NCBI GenBank assembly: GCA_035524895.1
Contig: DATLFI010000130.1
Location: 1-46,826 of the forward strand
Direction: 5' to 3'
Length of the DNA: 46,826 nucleotides
Origin: DATLFI01 sp035524895
GTDB lineage: Bacteria > Acidobacteriota > Thermoanaerobaculia > Multivoradales > Multivoraceae
The notes under the pieces were generated by a model. The model searched no databases and was not told the DNA's origin. It saw only the letters and a program-made list of their open reading frames with translations. Shown here piece by piece: positions 23,088 to 31,764 of this stretch. How positions within the stretch are numbered: position 1 is the stretch's first letter; each line of letters opens with the position of its first letter. Position numbers and translations under genes: made by a program.

Positions 23088-25241
23088 CTACCGCGAGCTG
23101 ATCGGCGGCGCCACTGGTAGCCACACCGACATCTCGCCGGCGCCGCGATTGGCCCAGGCGAAGTAGGGCACGGCGACCATGCGGTGCGGCGTCGGGGTGC
23201 CGTCAGACCCGACGCGCAGGACCGGCCCGACGGCGGTCACCACGCCACCGAGAAGGTCATCGCGCCACTTCGCGTCGAAGCGCGAGCCTGCGGGCACGCG
23301 CAGGTCGAGCACCCCTCCATCGTTGTCGATAGCTTCGGCGGCGAAGACCAGCGGCCCGCGCTGGAGTGCAACGCGACCTACGTTGGCCTCGACCGCGCTC
23401 GCGGCCACCACTCGGCGCACCGGCATCGGCAGCTCGAGGTCGACGACATCGCCCGGGTGCCATTCGCGCCTCACACGAGCGAAGCCGTCCCCGATCGAGA
23501 CGTATCCGCCCGCGGGCGAAGGAAGCTCACGCGTCCCGGCCACCAGCCCGACCTCCGCTCCCGCAACCCGCAGCCGCATGGGCTCTTCGTCGGCCGGCTC
23601 GAAGGCGTAGAGGTCACTCGGTACCGGGAGACCGCGCGCCCATCCCGGAATCCGCAACGACAGCGTGAAGCTAGCGGGAATGTCTGGCGTGACCACCACC
23701 CGAACTGCGCCCCGCCACGGGTACTCCGTCGACTGCTCTACGTGAACCGCGCGCACCGACCCCCGAGATGCCGGCGCGAGCTCGAGCTCGGCAGCACTGG
23801 CGGCGAAGAGCGCGATGACCACCTCGTCGCCCCGCACAGCGTAGAGCAGCGACGGCAGCCGCGCCAGCGTGCGCGCGAGGTTCGCCGGGCAGCAGGCCAC
23901 CTCGAAGTACTCCGAACGCTCGATACCGCCTGCCGACTCGAGCGGGTTGGTGTAGAAGAAGGAGTCGCCCCGGAGCGACACGCCCGACAGCAAGCCGTTG
24001 TAGAGCACTCGTTCGAGCACGTCGAGGTGCTCTACACGGCCGGTGCGCAGGAACATGGCGTGCTGCCACAGCTCGTTGCCGATGGCGGCACAGGTCTCGG
24101 TGTATGCCGTGCGGTTCGGCAGCTCGTAGGGCTCGCCGAACGACTCGAACGTGTCGCGCGAGCCGACGCCGCCCGTGAGGTAGAGCTTCGACGACATCAG
24201 GTCGCGCCAGATGCGCTCGAGCGGTTGCGCGTACGGGGACTCCGCGGCAGGGTCGCCGCGCGACTCGGCGCGCGCCGAGATACCCGCCCTTGCGGCAACT
24301 TGGCCGAGCGACTCGTCGTACGCCGCGAGACCCGCCATGGCGGTGTAGAGATACGTCGCACGCACGGCGTGGCCCACCGCCTCGCCCTGCTCGACGACCG
24401 GCGCATGGTCCTGCCGGTAGCGGCGGTCGTTGTAGATCGCAAAGGCCGAGTCCTCGGGATAGGCCTGGCCATCCTGCTCGCGCCCGCGCCGGTCGACGAA
24501 CAAGCGCGCCAGGTCGCGGTACCTCGCCTCGCCGGTGTGCTCTGCGAGGCGAAGCAACGCGATCTCGATCTCCTGGTGGCCCGGAGCTACCCGGAGGGCG
24601 TCCGGACCGAGATCCTCGTCGATGCGGTCCGCAACGCGCAGAGCCACCTCGAGCAGGCTGCGCTTGCCGGTCGCCTGGTGGTGCGCCACGGCCGCTTCGA
24701 TCAGGTGCCCCGCGTTGTAGAGCTCGTGGCTCCCAGCCGACTCGTGGATCCAGCGCTCGGCGCCGAGTCCCGGGGCCGGGTTCGCCGGGTCGATGGTGCG
24801 CGCCGGCATCAGGTAGCCGTCGGGTTCCTGGGCGGCCGCGATGAGCTCGATCAGTCGGTCGAGCTCGGCGTCGAGCCTCCGGTCGTGCGACACCACTGTG
24901 GTGTACGACGCCGCCTCGACCGCCTTGTACACGTCGGTGTCGTTGAAACGGCGGCCCTCGTATGCGCCTTCGGCCCTCCCTGCCGCGCGCTCGAAGTTCG
25001 CGACGCGGCCGGTCTGCTCGTTCTGCTCGAAGATGTGAGGAATCGTGACCGTGCGATTGCGCTCGAGGCGTTGCGCCCAGAACGAGCCTTCGCTGAGGCG
25101 CACCGCGCTGAGGGGTGGAGCCTGGTAGCTACCGGCCTGGGCCGGCGCGAGCTGGTCGAGAGACGACTCGCCGCTGCAAGCGGCCAGCACCGCGCAGAGC
25201 ACTCCCGCCGCCAATCTCCGGGCCGCTGGATCTCGGATCAG
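23088..25241 (-). CDS. GH127 (DUF1680) glycosidase lipoprotein, beta-L-arabinofuranosidase-like
   Basis: About 717 aa. A lipoprotein signal (AAGVLCAVLAAC) precedes the GH127 fold, an alpha/alpha barrel followed by beta-sandwich domains. The zinc-thiolate catalytic set is visible as ETCAAIGNELW and EVACCPANLAR, matching the Glu, single Cys and Cys-Cys pair of HypBA1. The enzyme cleaves terminal beta-L-arabinofuranose or related sugars from plant glycans; related DUF1680 members have other substrates. The start is uncertain. A CTG at 25241 overlaps the stop of the dehydrogenase gene, and a TTG at 25214 and a GTG at 25202 are the other choices. The frame runs on to 26231, but that part is antisense-frame reading of the dehydrogenase. 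It would sit in the outer membrane or periplasm. Confidence 0.88.
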   Translation of the reverse strand: MIRDPAARRLAAGVLCAVLAACSGESSLDQLAPAQAGSYQAPPLSAVRLSEGSFWAQRLERNRTVTIPHIFEQNEQTGRVANFERAAGRAEGAYEGRRFNDTDVYKAVEAASYTTVVSHDRRLDAELDRLIELIAAAQEPDGYLMPARTIDPANPAPGLGAERWIHESAGSHELYNAGHLIEAAVAHHQATGKRSLLEVALRVADRIDEDLGPDALRVAPGHQEIEIALLRLAEHTGEARYRDLARLFVDRRGREQDGQAYPEDSAFAIYNDRRYRQDHAPVVEQGEAVGHAVRATYLYTAMAGLAAYDESLGQVAARAGISARAESRGDPAAESPYAQPLERIWRDLMSSKLYLTGGVGSRDTFESFGEPYELPNRTAYTETCAAIGNELWQHAMFLRTGRVEHLDVLERVLYNGLLSGVSLRGDSFFYTNPLESAGGIERSEYFEVACCPANLARTLARLPSLLYAVRGDEVVIALFAASAAELELAPASRGSVRAVHVEQSTEYPWRGAVRVVVTPDIPASFTLSLRIPGWARGLPVPSDLYAFEPADEEPMRLRVAGAEVGLVAGTRELPSPAGGYVSIGDGFARVRREWHPGDVVDLELPMPVRRVVAASAVEANVGRVALQRGPLVFAAEAIDNDGGVLDLRVPAGSRFDAKWRDDLLGGVVTAVGPVLRVGSDGTPTPHRMVAVPYFAWANRGAGEMSVWLPVAPPISSR

Positions 25242-26347
25242 AACCTCACCACCGTGCGGATGCTCTTGCCTTCGTGCATGAGATCGAAAGCATCGTTGAT
25301 TCGCTCGAGCGGCACCTCGTGCGTGACCATCTCGTCGATCTTGATCTCCCCGGCGAGGTAGCGATCGACGTAGCCCGGTAGCTCGGTGCGGCCGCGCACG
25401 CCGCCGAAGGCGCTGCCGCGCCAAACTCGGCCGGTCACGAGCTGGAACGGGCGCGTGCGGATCTCCTGGCCGGCGCCGGCGACGCCGATGATGGTCGACT
25501 CGCCCCAGCCCTTGTGACAGCACTCGAGCGCAGCCCGCATCAGGTCGACATTGCCGACCGCCTCGAACGAGTAGTCGGCGCCACCGTCGAGCATCTCGAC
25601 CAGGACATCCTGGATCGGCCGGTCGTGGTCCTTGGGGTTCACGAAGTCGGTCGCGCCCAGCCTGCGCGCCATCTCGAACTTCGTCGGGTTGAGGTCGACC
25701 GCCACGATGCGGCCGGCCTTTGCCAGCACCGCACCCTGGATCACCGAGAGCCCGACGCCACCGAGCCCGAACACCACCACGTTCGAGCCGGGCGTCACTT
25801 TGGCGGTGTTGAGCACCGCGCCGATGCCGGTCGGGATGCCACAGCCGAGCAGGCAGACCTTGTCCAGCGGCGCGTCCTTGCGAATCTTGGCCACCGAGAT
25901 CTCGGGTAGAACGGTGACCTCGGAGAAGGTCGAGGTGCCCATGTAGTGCAGCAACGAGCTGCCGCGGAGCGAGAACCGCGACGTGCCGTCGGGCATCACA
26001 CCCTGGCCCTGGGTCGCGCGGATCTTCTGGCACAAGTTGGTCTTGCCAGAGCGACAGAACTTGCACTCGCGACACTCGGGCGTGTAGAGCGGAATCACGT
26101 GGTCGCCCGGCACCACACTGGTCACGCCCGCGCCAACCTCCTCGACCACTCCCGCGCCCTCGTGCCCGAAGATCACCGGAAAGCGACCCTCCGGGTCGGC
26201 GCCGGAGAGGGTGTAGGCGTCGGTATGACAAACGCCGCTGGCGACGATCCGCACCATCACCTCGCCTGCCTTCGGGCCCTCGACGTCGACCTCCTCGACC
26301 ACGAGCGGCCTCCCGGCCTCGTGGGCCACCGCGGCGCGTGCTTTCAA
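25238..26347 (-). CDS. S-(hydroxymethyl)glutathione dehydrogenase / class III alcohol dehydrogenase
   Basis: A 369-aa zinc alcohol dehydrogenase of class III. It shows the catalytic-zinc GHEGAGVVEEVG segment, the structural-zinc lobe with Cys in ECRECKFCRSGKTNLC, the class III-typical GTSRFS segment, and NAD-binding FGLGGVGLSV. It oxidises the formaldehyde-glutathione adduct to S-formylglutathione with NAD in the cytosol; no S-formylglutathione hydrolase is next to it. It starts at a TTG at 26347 with an ideal GAGAGGAGG 6 nt upstream. It is followed directly by the GH127 gene. Confidence 0.92.
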   Translation of the reverse strand: MKARAAVAHEAGRPLVVEEVDVEGPKAGEVMVRIVASGVCHTDAYTLSGADPEGRFPVIFGHEGAGVVEEVGAGVTSVVPGDHVIPLYTPECRECKFCRSGKTNLCQKIRATQGQGVMPDGTSRFSLRGSSLLHYMGTSTFSEVTVLPEISVAKIRKDAPLDKVCLLGCGIPTGIGAVLNTAKVTPGSNVVVFGLGGVGLSVIQGAVLAKAGRIVAVDLNPTKFEMARRLGATDFVNPKDHDRPIQDVLVEMLDGGADYSFEAVGNVDLMRAALECCHKGWGESTIIGVAGAGQEIRTRPFQLVTGRVWRGSAFGGVRGRTELPGYVDRYLAGEIKIDEMVTHEVPLERINDAFDLMHEGKSIRTVVRF

Positions 26348-26510
26348 CTGCGACCTCCTCTCAGTCCTCGTCTTCGCGTCACCGAGCTGGCTGTGATCCT
26401 ATCGACGAGGCGCCATGAACCACCGACCAGCGATCGATCGCCGCGTTGAAGCCCAGGACGTCGGCGATCGCTTGGTTGCTCGGGCTGCGCAGTACCAGCT
26501 CGCCGCGGCC

Positions 26511-28901
26511 CTACTGCACGTAACCCAACGCCCGCAAGCGCTCCAGCTCCTCGGCACTCATGCCTTCGGTGCTCGCAGGGTCGAGCCGCGCAGCGATCGC
26601 CGCCTCCCTCCACTCATCGATCAGCCTCCGCAGCTCGCTGACGCGCTGGGGGTGCTCGGCGGCCACGTCGTGCAGGTTGATCGGGTCGGCGTGGTGATCG
26701 AACAGCTCGTATTCCGGCAAGCCGCGCGGCGGCTGCTGGTTCCAGATCAATTTCCAGCCCTCGTGCACCACGGCGTAGGACGTGAAGTCGCGACCGGGCA
26801 GGCTGCCACCGGCACTCTGGATCACTGCCTTCTCGGTGAACGCGGGTCGCGACTCCGGCGGCGCGGCCCCCGTGCCGGCGCGCAGGAACGATGCGAACGA
26901 CCGACCCTGCACCGCTTCGGGCACCGCCAGCCCGGCGAGCTCGAGCAGCGTCGGGGTGAGGTCGATGGTCTGCACCGTGCCGGGGATCTCGACCCCTGCC
27001 GGCACGAAGCGCGGTCCCCAGAAGAACATCGGCACGCGGTTCAGCTCGCCGTAGGCGCTGTGGCCGTGGAAGTGCGCGTCGTGGTCGAGGAACTCGGTAC
27101 CGTGGTCGCTGACGAACGCGATCAGCACCTCGTCGCGCAGCCCCAGGTAGTCGAGCTGCTCGAGCAGCCGGCCGATCTCGACGTCGAGCCCGCGGATCGA
27201 GCCGTCGTAGGCATCGAGCTCCCGGTCGACGAAGACCTCGGGATCGAGGCCCGCCTTCTCGAGCTCGGAGCGCATGGGCATGCCGAAGTTCCGCATCAGC
27301 GGGTGCGCGATGTGCGGGCGCACCTGCTCGAGCGCGGCGCGGTGGGCGTCGGCGTCGCCGGGCTCGCCCCAGATCTCGCCGTACGGCTCATAGGGGAAGT
27401 ACGGGCTGTGCGGGTCGGCGACGTGCAGCAGGGCGAAGAACGGCACGTCGCGGTGGCGCTCGAGCCACGGCAGCAGGCGACCCATGTACTCGCGCGCGGT
27501 CTTGGCGTCCTTCGACACCAGGAGCGACCCGGGCTCGTGGAACTCCTCGTAGCCCTGGTGCAGGTTCGTGAAGCGACCGACGAACGGGATCGAAGCGAAG
27601 CCCACGGTCGCGTAGCCAGCCTCTCGGAACACTTCGGCGAGCGTGGTCGCGCTCGCCGGCAGCAAGTCGGGGAGGTCGTGGACGCTATGGGTCAACGGAT
27701 AGAGACCGGTCTGGATCGCCGGCACCGAGACCTTGGTCCAGGTCGCCTGGGACAGGGCGTCGAGCGCGTTCGCCCCCTCGCTCGCGAGGCGCGCGATGGT
27801 GGGTGCGGTTTCCCGCTCGTAGCCGTAGAGGTTCAGGTGATCGCGCCGCAGGGTGTCGGCGATGACGAGGATCACACCGCGCGGCCGGTCACCTCCGGCC
27901 TCCGACACCACCTGCCTCACGACCGGCGTGCCCCACAGTCCCAAGAAACCGTCGTGAGGGCCGCGGAGCGCGAGGGTTAGGTCGGCACGCGTGCCGCCGA
28001 AGCGCGACAGGTCGACCGAGAAAGGCTGCCACGCGAGCTGCTCGCTCACGGTGCGCGAGACCGAGAGCGAATCGCGACCCGGCGCGGACACCTCTACGGT
28101 GAACGTCCCCGCTCCGGGCTCGAGCGTCGCCAGCGCTACGTCGAGCCGGGGCGAGGCGGGCAAGTCGAGCGAGTAACGCACCCGCTCGGGCGCGCGGGTC
28201 GCGATCGACTCGCGATAGATCTCGCGAGCGCCCTGCCAGCCGATGCCCGGCGGCACCGCCAGCAGGTGCGCCTTGCGGGTGATTACCCGTACCGACTCGA
28301 TCGCGAACTCGACCCCGGGCTCGTCGGCCGGGCGCAGCAGGAGGCGTTTGACGCCCTCGAGCCGCACCACGGTGCTGGGGCGCAGCTCGTAGGTCTGTGC
28401 GTCGCCGGCCAGCGCGGGTGTGCGCATGGACCAGCCGAACGGGCTGCCGATCAGCGCTGGCAGGTTCGGCTCGTCGGCGGCGTCGAAAGTCGCGAGCACG
28501 TTGGTGGGCCGCGAGACGCGCACCCTCACCTCCACCGCGTGGATGCTGTCGGTAGGGTCCGCCGGGCTCCAATCCACCGACAACACCGAGAACGGAGGAG
28601 TCGTGGTGCCGCGGAGCGAGCCGTCGGCGCGAGAGAGACCCTGCACGCCCGCGAGCGCGCTCCACGCCGCGGCGTCGGCATCGATGTCGAAGGACCAGGC
28701 GATGGGCGAGGGCGGCTCGAGCGCCGCCGGGCTACCCTCGACGGTCGCCTCGGGAAAGAGATCGACGAGCCGCAATGCCGCGGCGAGCCCTGTGTCTTCC
28801 CGAGGAGGCGTGCACGCGAGCACGAAGAACCCCGCCATCGAGGAGAGGACAAGAAGCGCCACGCCGAGCGGACGAGTGTCGACGCCACGGTTGCAACGCA
28901 T
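26511..28901 (-). CDS. Sulfatase-like hydrolase lipoprotein
   Basis: A 796-aa protein. A lipoprotein signal (LLVLSSMAGFFVLAC) leads. Residues about 40-330 form an N-terminal beta-rich region with two carbohydrate-binding-like halves, and the rest is an alkaline-phosphatase-superfamily sulfatase domain. Metal ligands are visible in VILVIADTLRRDHLNLYGY and in FVSDHGTEFLDHDAHFHGH. At the nucleophile position, where sulfatases read C/S-x-P-x-R, this reads SVPAIQTGL: Ser is present but Arg is Ile. It therefore cannot be a normal formylglycine sulfatase and may be a phospho- or phosphonoester hydrolase or transferase. ATG at 28901 has GGAGG 8 nt upstream; the frame extends to 29165 but that part is not native. 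Confidence 0.88.
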   Translation of the reverse strand: MRCNRGVDTRPLGVALLVLSSMAGFFVLACTPPREDTGLAAALRLVDLFPEATVEGSPAALEPPSPIAWSFDIDADAAAWSALAGVQGLSRADGSLRGTTTPPFSVLSVDWSPADPTDSIHAVEVRVRVSRPTNVLATFDAADEPNLPALIGSPFGWSMRTPALAGDAQTYELRPSTVVRLEGVKRLLLRPADEPGVEFAIESVRVITRKAHLLAVPPGIGWQGAREIYRESIATRAPERVRYSLDLPASPRLDVALATLEPGAGTFTVEVSAPGRDSLSVSRTVSEQLAWQPFSVDLSRFGGTRADLTLALRGPHDGFLGLWGTPVVRQVVSEAGGDRPRGVILVIADTLRRDHLNLYGYERETAPTIARLASEGANALDALSQATWTKVSVPAIQTGLYPLTHSVHDLPDLLPASATTLAEVFREAGYATVGFASIPFVGRFTNLHQGYEEFHEPGSLLVSKDAKTAREYMGRLLPWLERHRDVPFFALLHVADPHSPYFPYEPYGEIWGEPGDADAHRAALEQVRPHIAHPLMRNFGMPMRSELEKAGLDPEVFVDRELDAYDGSIRGLDVEIGRLLEQLDYLGLRDEVLIAFVSDHGTEFLDHDAHFHGHSAYGELNRVPMFFWGPRFVPAGVEIPGTVQTIDLTPTLLELAGLAVPEAVQGRSFASFLRAGTGAAPPESRPAFTEKAVIQSAGGSLPGRDFTSYAVVHEGWKLIWNQQPPRGLPEYELFDHHADPINLHDVAAEHPQRVSELRRLIDEWREAAIAARLDPASTEGMSAEELERLRALGYVQ

Positions 28902-28923
28902 CGCGGTTACCTCCGAGGGAAGC

Positions 28924-28947
28924 GCACGGGACTCTAGCAGCCCGTGC
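28924..28947. repeat. Hairpin with a fragment of the MITE end, upstream of the sulfatase-like gene
   Basis: GCACGGG at 28924-28930 pairs with CCCGTGC at 28941-28947 across a 10-nt loop. The loop and right arm contain CTAGCAGCCCGTG (28934-28946), identical to the ends of the element at 256-394. It lies between the serine hydrolase stop and the sulfatase-like start, about 20 nt before the ribosome site. Confidence 0.4.
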
Positions 28948-28978
28948 TGCCCTTGCACCGAGGGCGTGAGACGGGCCG

Positions 28979-30025
28979 CTACATGCCCGAGAGAACGAGC
29001 CTCGCGACGCGCGCCGCCGCGGCCCGCAGGCTGCGGCTGTTGGCGTTGGCGAGCAAGGCCACCGCGATGCGTTCCTCGGGGAGGACCAGGAGCTGCGCCG
29101 TCGCGCCGACGTGGGAACCGCCGTGGCCAACGACCCGTCGGCCGCAGTGCGAGCCGAGCTCCCAACCGAGCCCGTACGGCACGGCCGCTCCGTCGCGAGT
29201 GCGCATCGGGGTGAAGAGCAATTCCACGGTGGGTGGCTCGAGCAGCCCCCCGTCGAGCACGCCTCGCGCGAAACGCACGAGGTCTTCGGCGGTCGACAGG
29301 AAGCCCGCAGAGGCCCAGGCGTCGCTGTTGTCGATCGCCGGAGCATCCACGACATCACCGAGGGTGCGCACGACGTAGCAGTCGGCACGCTCGTTGCCCG
29401 CGAGGCCCGGCAGGTCGGGCGCGGTATCCGCCATTCCGAGCGGCGCGAACACCCGGTCCGCCATGAAGCGCAGGTACTCGATGCCGGCGACGCCCTCGAT
29501 GACCGCCGCGAGCAGGTTCCAACCGAAGCTCGAGTAGGCGAAGCGCTCACCCGGGGCGTGCACCAGGGGACGGCCCGCAAACTTCGAAAGCGCCGCGGTC
29601 ACCGAGCTGTAGGGCTCACGGTTGAGCATGTCGTTCGCGGCGTAGTGCGGTAGACCCGACAGGTGCCCGGCGAGTTGCCGCACCGTGATCGCGTGCTGCT
29701 TGCGCGGAAAGCTCGGAACGTATCGCTGCACCTCGGCGTCGAGGTCGAGCGACCCCTCCTGCCACAGTAGACCCAGCGCGACAGAAGTGAGAGCCTTGGA
29801 GATGCTCGCGATCCGCAAGCGGCTTTCCGTCGTAGCCGGACGCGGCGGGTCGAGGCTCGCCCAGCCGAGCGCCTCCGAGCACACCAGGTCGCTTCCGACC
29901 GACACCGCCAGTGTCAGGCCGGGCAACCGGTCGGCGGCCAACAGCTCGCGCGCCACGTTACGCGCACTCGGCCCCGCGGCGACACGGTGCTCTTGCGACG
30001 CCGCGAGCGGCGCGAGTGCGCTCAA
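28979..30025 (-). CDS. Serine hydrolase of the class C beta-lactamase / PBP4* family
   Basis: A 348-aa member of the beta-lactamase-like serine hydrolases. The catalytic S-x-x-K is SISK near residue 74, the Tyr motif is YSSFGWN near residue 164, and the KTG equivalent is HGGSHVGA near the C-terminus. Such enzymes act as D-aminopeptidases, esterases or LACTB-like proteases; the substrate is not predictable. No convincing signal peptide is seen in this reading. It starts with a TTG at 30025 overlapping the previous stop as TTGA, with GAGGAG 5 nt upstream, so it is coupled to the secreted unknown protein before it. Confidence 0.87.
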   Translation of the reverse strand: MSALAPLAASQEHRVAAGPSARNVARELLAADRLPGLTLAVSVGSDLVCSEALGWASLDPPRPATTESRLRIASISKALTSVALGLLWQEGSLDLDAEVQRYVPSFPRKQHAITVRQLAGHLSGLPHYAANDMLNREPYSSVTAALSKFAGRPLVHAPGERFAYSSFGWNLLAAVIEGVAGIEYLRFMADRVFAPLGMADTAPDLPGLAGNERADCYVVRTLGDVVDAPAIDNSDAWASAGFLSTAEDLVRFARGVLDGGLLEPPTVELLFTPMRTRDGAAVPYGLGWELGSHCGRRVVGHGGSHVGATAQLLVLPEERIAVALLANANSRSLRAAAARVARLVLSGM

Positions 30026-30813
30026 CCTGGCTCCTCGACCGACACCAGCCGCACAACGAACGCGGGCTGCGTCGGCGTGGTCGCGTCCTCGTCCGCGTGC
30101 ACCAGCGCCCAGCCAAGGTGCTGCATCGGCTTGCCGCCGAAGGCCTCGCCCTCCGAGCGCAGCACGCGCAGCAGCACGGTCTCGCCGCGCACACCAAGCG
30201 GCACCGGCACGAAGACGAAGCGCTCCGGCGCAGAGGCGAGGCCGTAGCCGAGCATCGCGCCCTCCGGCCCCACCAGCGTCGCGCGGTCGACGCCCGGCCT
30301 GCTGACTTCCAGGCGGACCGTGCGGTCACCAACCCACAGGGCGCTGCGCGCGGGGTCGAGGCGCTGCGCCTCGACCAGCAGGTCTACCAGGTAGTGAACG
30401 TAGGTGAGTAGGTCGCTCTCCCAGGTGAATCGATCCTTGTCGAACGCGAGGCAGCCTCGAGCCTCGGCGATGCTGCGATCCTGCAACGCCCAGACCTCAC
30501 CGTCCGGCGACGTGGCCTCGAGCCCGAGCCTGACGTTCTCGAAGCCGGCGACCGTGCCCGCGAAAGTTCCGTCTGCGCTGCGGCCGGCCACACGCGCGCC
30601 CGGAAAGCGGGCCCCGGAAAGCACTACGCCTCCCCGACCCGGCTCCAGCAGGACGACGTAGCGGCCCGACACGCCCGCGCACTCGACGTCGTCGAGGATC
30701 GCGAGACGGTGGCGCTCACCTTGGGCGGAAACCGCCGGCGGTGTGGCGATCGCGGCGAGAGCCACGAACGCGAGAACGCAGACTGTCGAGGACCGAAAAC
30801 GAGAGCGTGTCAT
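30022..30813 (-). CDS. Secreted protein of unknown function
   Basis: A 263-aa protein with a clear Sec signal peptide (residues 1-30, VLAFVALAAIATPPAVSAQG). The mature part is mostly beta-strand by pattern, with two Cys (near residues 44 and 120) that could pair. There are no repeats, TM helices or known catalytic motifs. I do not recognise it. Its stop overlaps the TTG of the serine hydrolase, so the two are probably made together, and it may be a partner or companion of that hydrolase. Confidence 0.7.
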   Translation of the reverse strand: MTRSRFRSSTVCVLAFVALAAIATPPAVSAQGERHRLAILDDVECAGVSGRYVVLLEPGRGGVVLSGARFPGARVAGRSADGTFAGTVAGFENVRLGLEATSPDGEVWALQDRSIAEARGCLAFDKDRFTWESDLLTYVHYLVDLLVEAQRLDPARSALWVGDRTVRLEVSRPGVDRATLVGPEGAMLGYGLASAPERFVFVPVPLGVRGETVLLRVLRSEGEAFGGKPMQHLGWALVHADEDATTPTQPAFVVRLVSVEEPG

Positions 30814-30952
30814 GCGGCACCTCCAAACGATCCACGGATGCCGCCCCTCCAGGACCGATGCTATCCGTTGTCTCCTCGCGCCACGTCGCTGGCGCTCGAG
30901 AGCGTCACCGACAATAGGCTCTGGCTCCCGCGCTGACCTCCCCCGCTGCGCC

Positions 30953-31384
30953 TCAGGCTCCGTCGAGCGTCGCGTCGAGCGTGATACTCGCCGCTGCGAG
31001 GACGCGCGACACCGGGCAGTTAGCCTTGGCCTCCTGCGCTAGCTGCTGGAACTTCGTCCCTTCGATGCCAGGAACCCTGGCCTTCAGGTCGAGGTGGATA
31101 GCGGTGATCGTCCACTTGCCCTCGACCTGTTCGAGCGACACGGTGGCGGTCACGTCGAGCCGCTCGGCCGGATGGCCGTCGCTGCCGAGCTGTCCCGACA
31201 GCGCCATCGCGAAGCATCCGGCGTGCGCCGCGCCGATCAGCTCCTCGGGGTTGGTCTCCGTGCCGTCGGCGAAACGGGAGCCGAACGAGTAGGGAGTGTC
31301 TGCGAGGACACGGCTCTGTGTCGAGAGCGTGCCCTGCCCCTCGCGAATCGTGCCTTGCCAAACCGCGGACGCCGTGCGCTTCAT
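30953..31384 (-). CDS. osmC: OsmC/Ohr-family peroxiredoxin
   Basis: A 143-aa OsmC-family protein with both redox cysteines: one in NPEELIGAAHAGCF near residue 58 and one in ANCPVSRVL near residue 124. The two form the peroxidatic and resolving pair that reduces organic hydroperoxides in the cytosol, usually with dihydrolipoamide as donor. The length and the AHAGCF context fit the OsmC rather than the Ohr branch. ATG at 31384 has GAGGAG about 8 nt upstream. It is divergent from the DUF3089 gene, with 380 bp between the starts. Confidence 0.93.
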   Translation of the reverse strand: MKRTASAVWQGTIREGQGTLSTQSRVLADTPYSFGSRFADGTETNPEELIGAAHAGCFAMALSGQLGSDGHPAERLDVTATVSLEQVEGKWTITAIHLDLKARVPGIEGTKFQQLAQEAKANCPVSRVLAAASITLDATLDGA

Positions 31385-31764
31385 GCGTGATCTCCTCGAC
31401 AGGTGAAGGAGCGAGAGACCAGCGGCTGCGCCAGAGCCGGCAGCAGGGTCGCGCTCGCGGGCAGCCGCCCGTCCATTCTCTCCGAAAGCAGGGCCGAGTC
31501 GGTAATCCATCGGCCTCGCAATCGTCGCGCCCTAGCTCCGCGCTTCCCAGCGCTCGGGTTGCAGGGAACCGCGTTCAGTGCGGCAGCCGCCCACGCCCCG
31601 CTGGCACGACCACCTGCTCGGGCCGACCTGGAAGCGACGAACACGGCGACGAGCAGCGCCGGCACCTCTCCGGGGAAGCGTGCCGGGCTATCGCTACAAT
31701 CACGCCGCCCTGCATCCCCAAAGAGTCTGCCGGTACCACGACCGGCGAAAGCCGAGGAAGCCAC
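31385..31764. promoter_or_regulatory. Long divergent intergenic region, little recognisable
   Basis: This 380-bp gap separates the OsmC and DUF3089 starts. The only promoter-like hexamer I see is TACAAT at 31695-31700, about 65 nt before the DUF3089 ATG, without a matching -35. No tRNA, small RNA or repeat could be recognised. A regulatory site for peroxide response may lie here but is not visible by eye. Confidence 0.3.

Noticed and set aside
25242..26231. N-terminal extension of the GH127 gene
   Set aside because: It reads in the wrong phase through the dehydrogenase, whose motifs are complete.
23184..27980. Long plus-strand frames (23184-25361 and 26415-27980)
   Set aside because: They mirror the GH127 and sulfatase-like genes, which have full motifs on the other strand.
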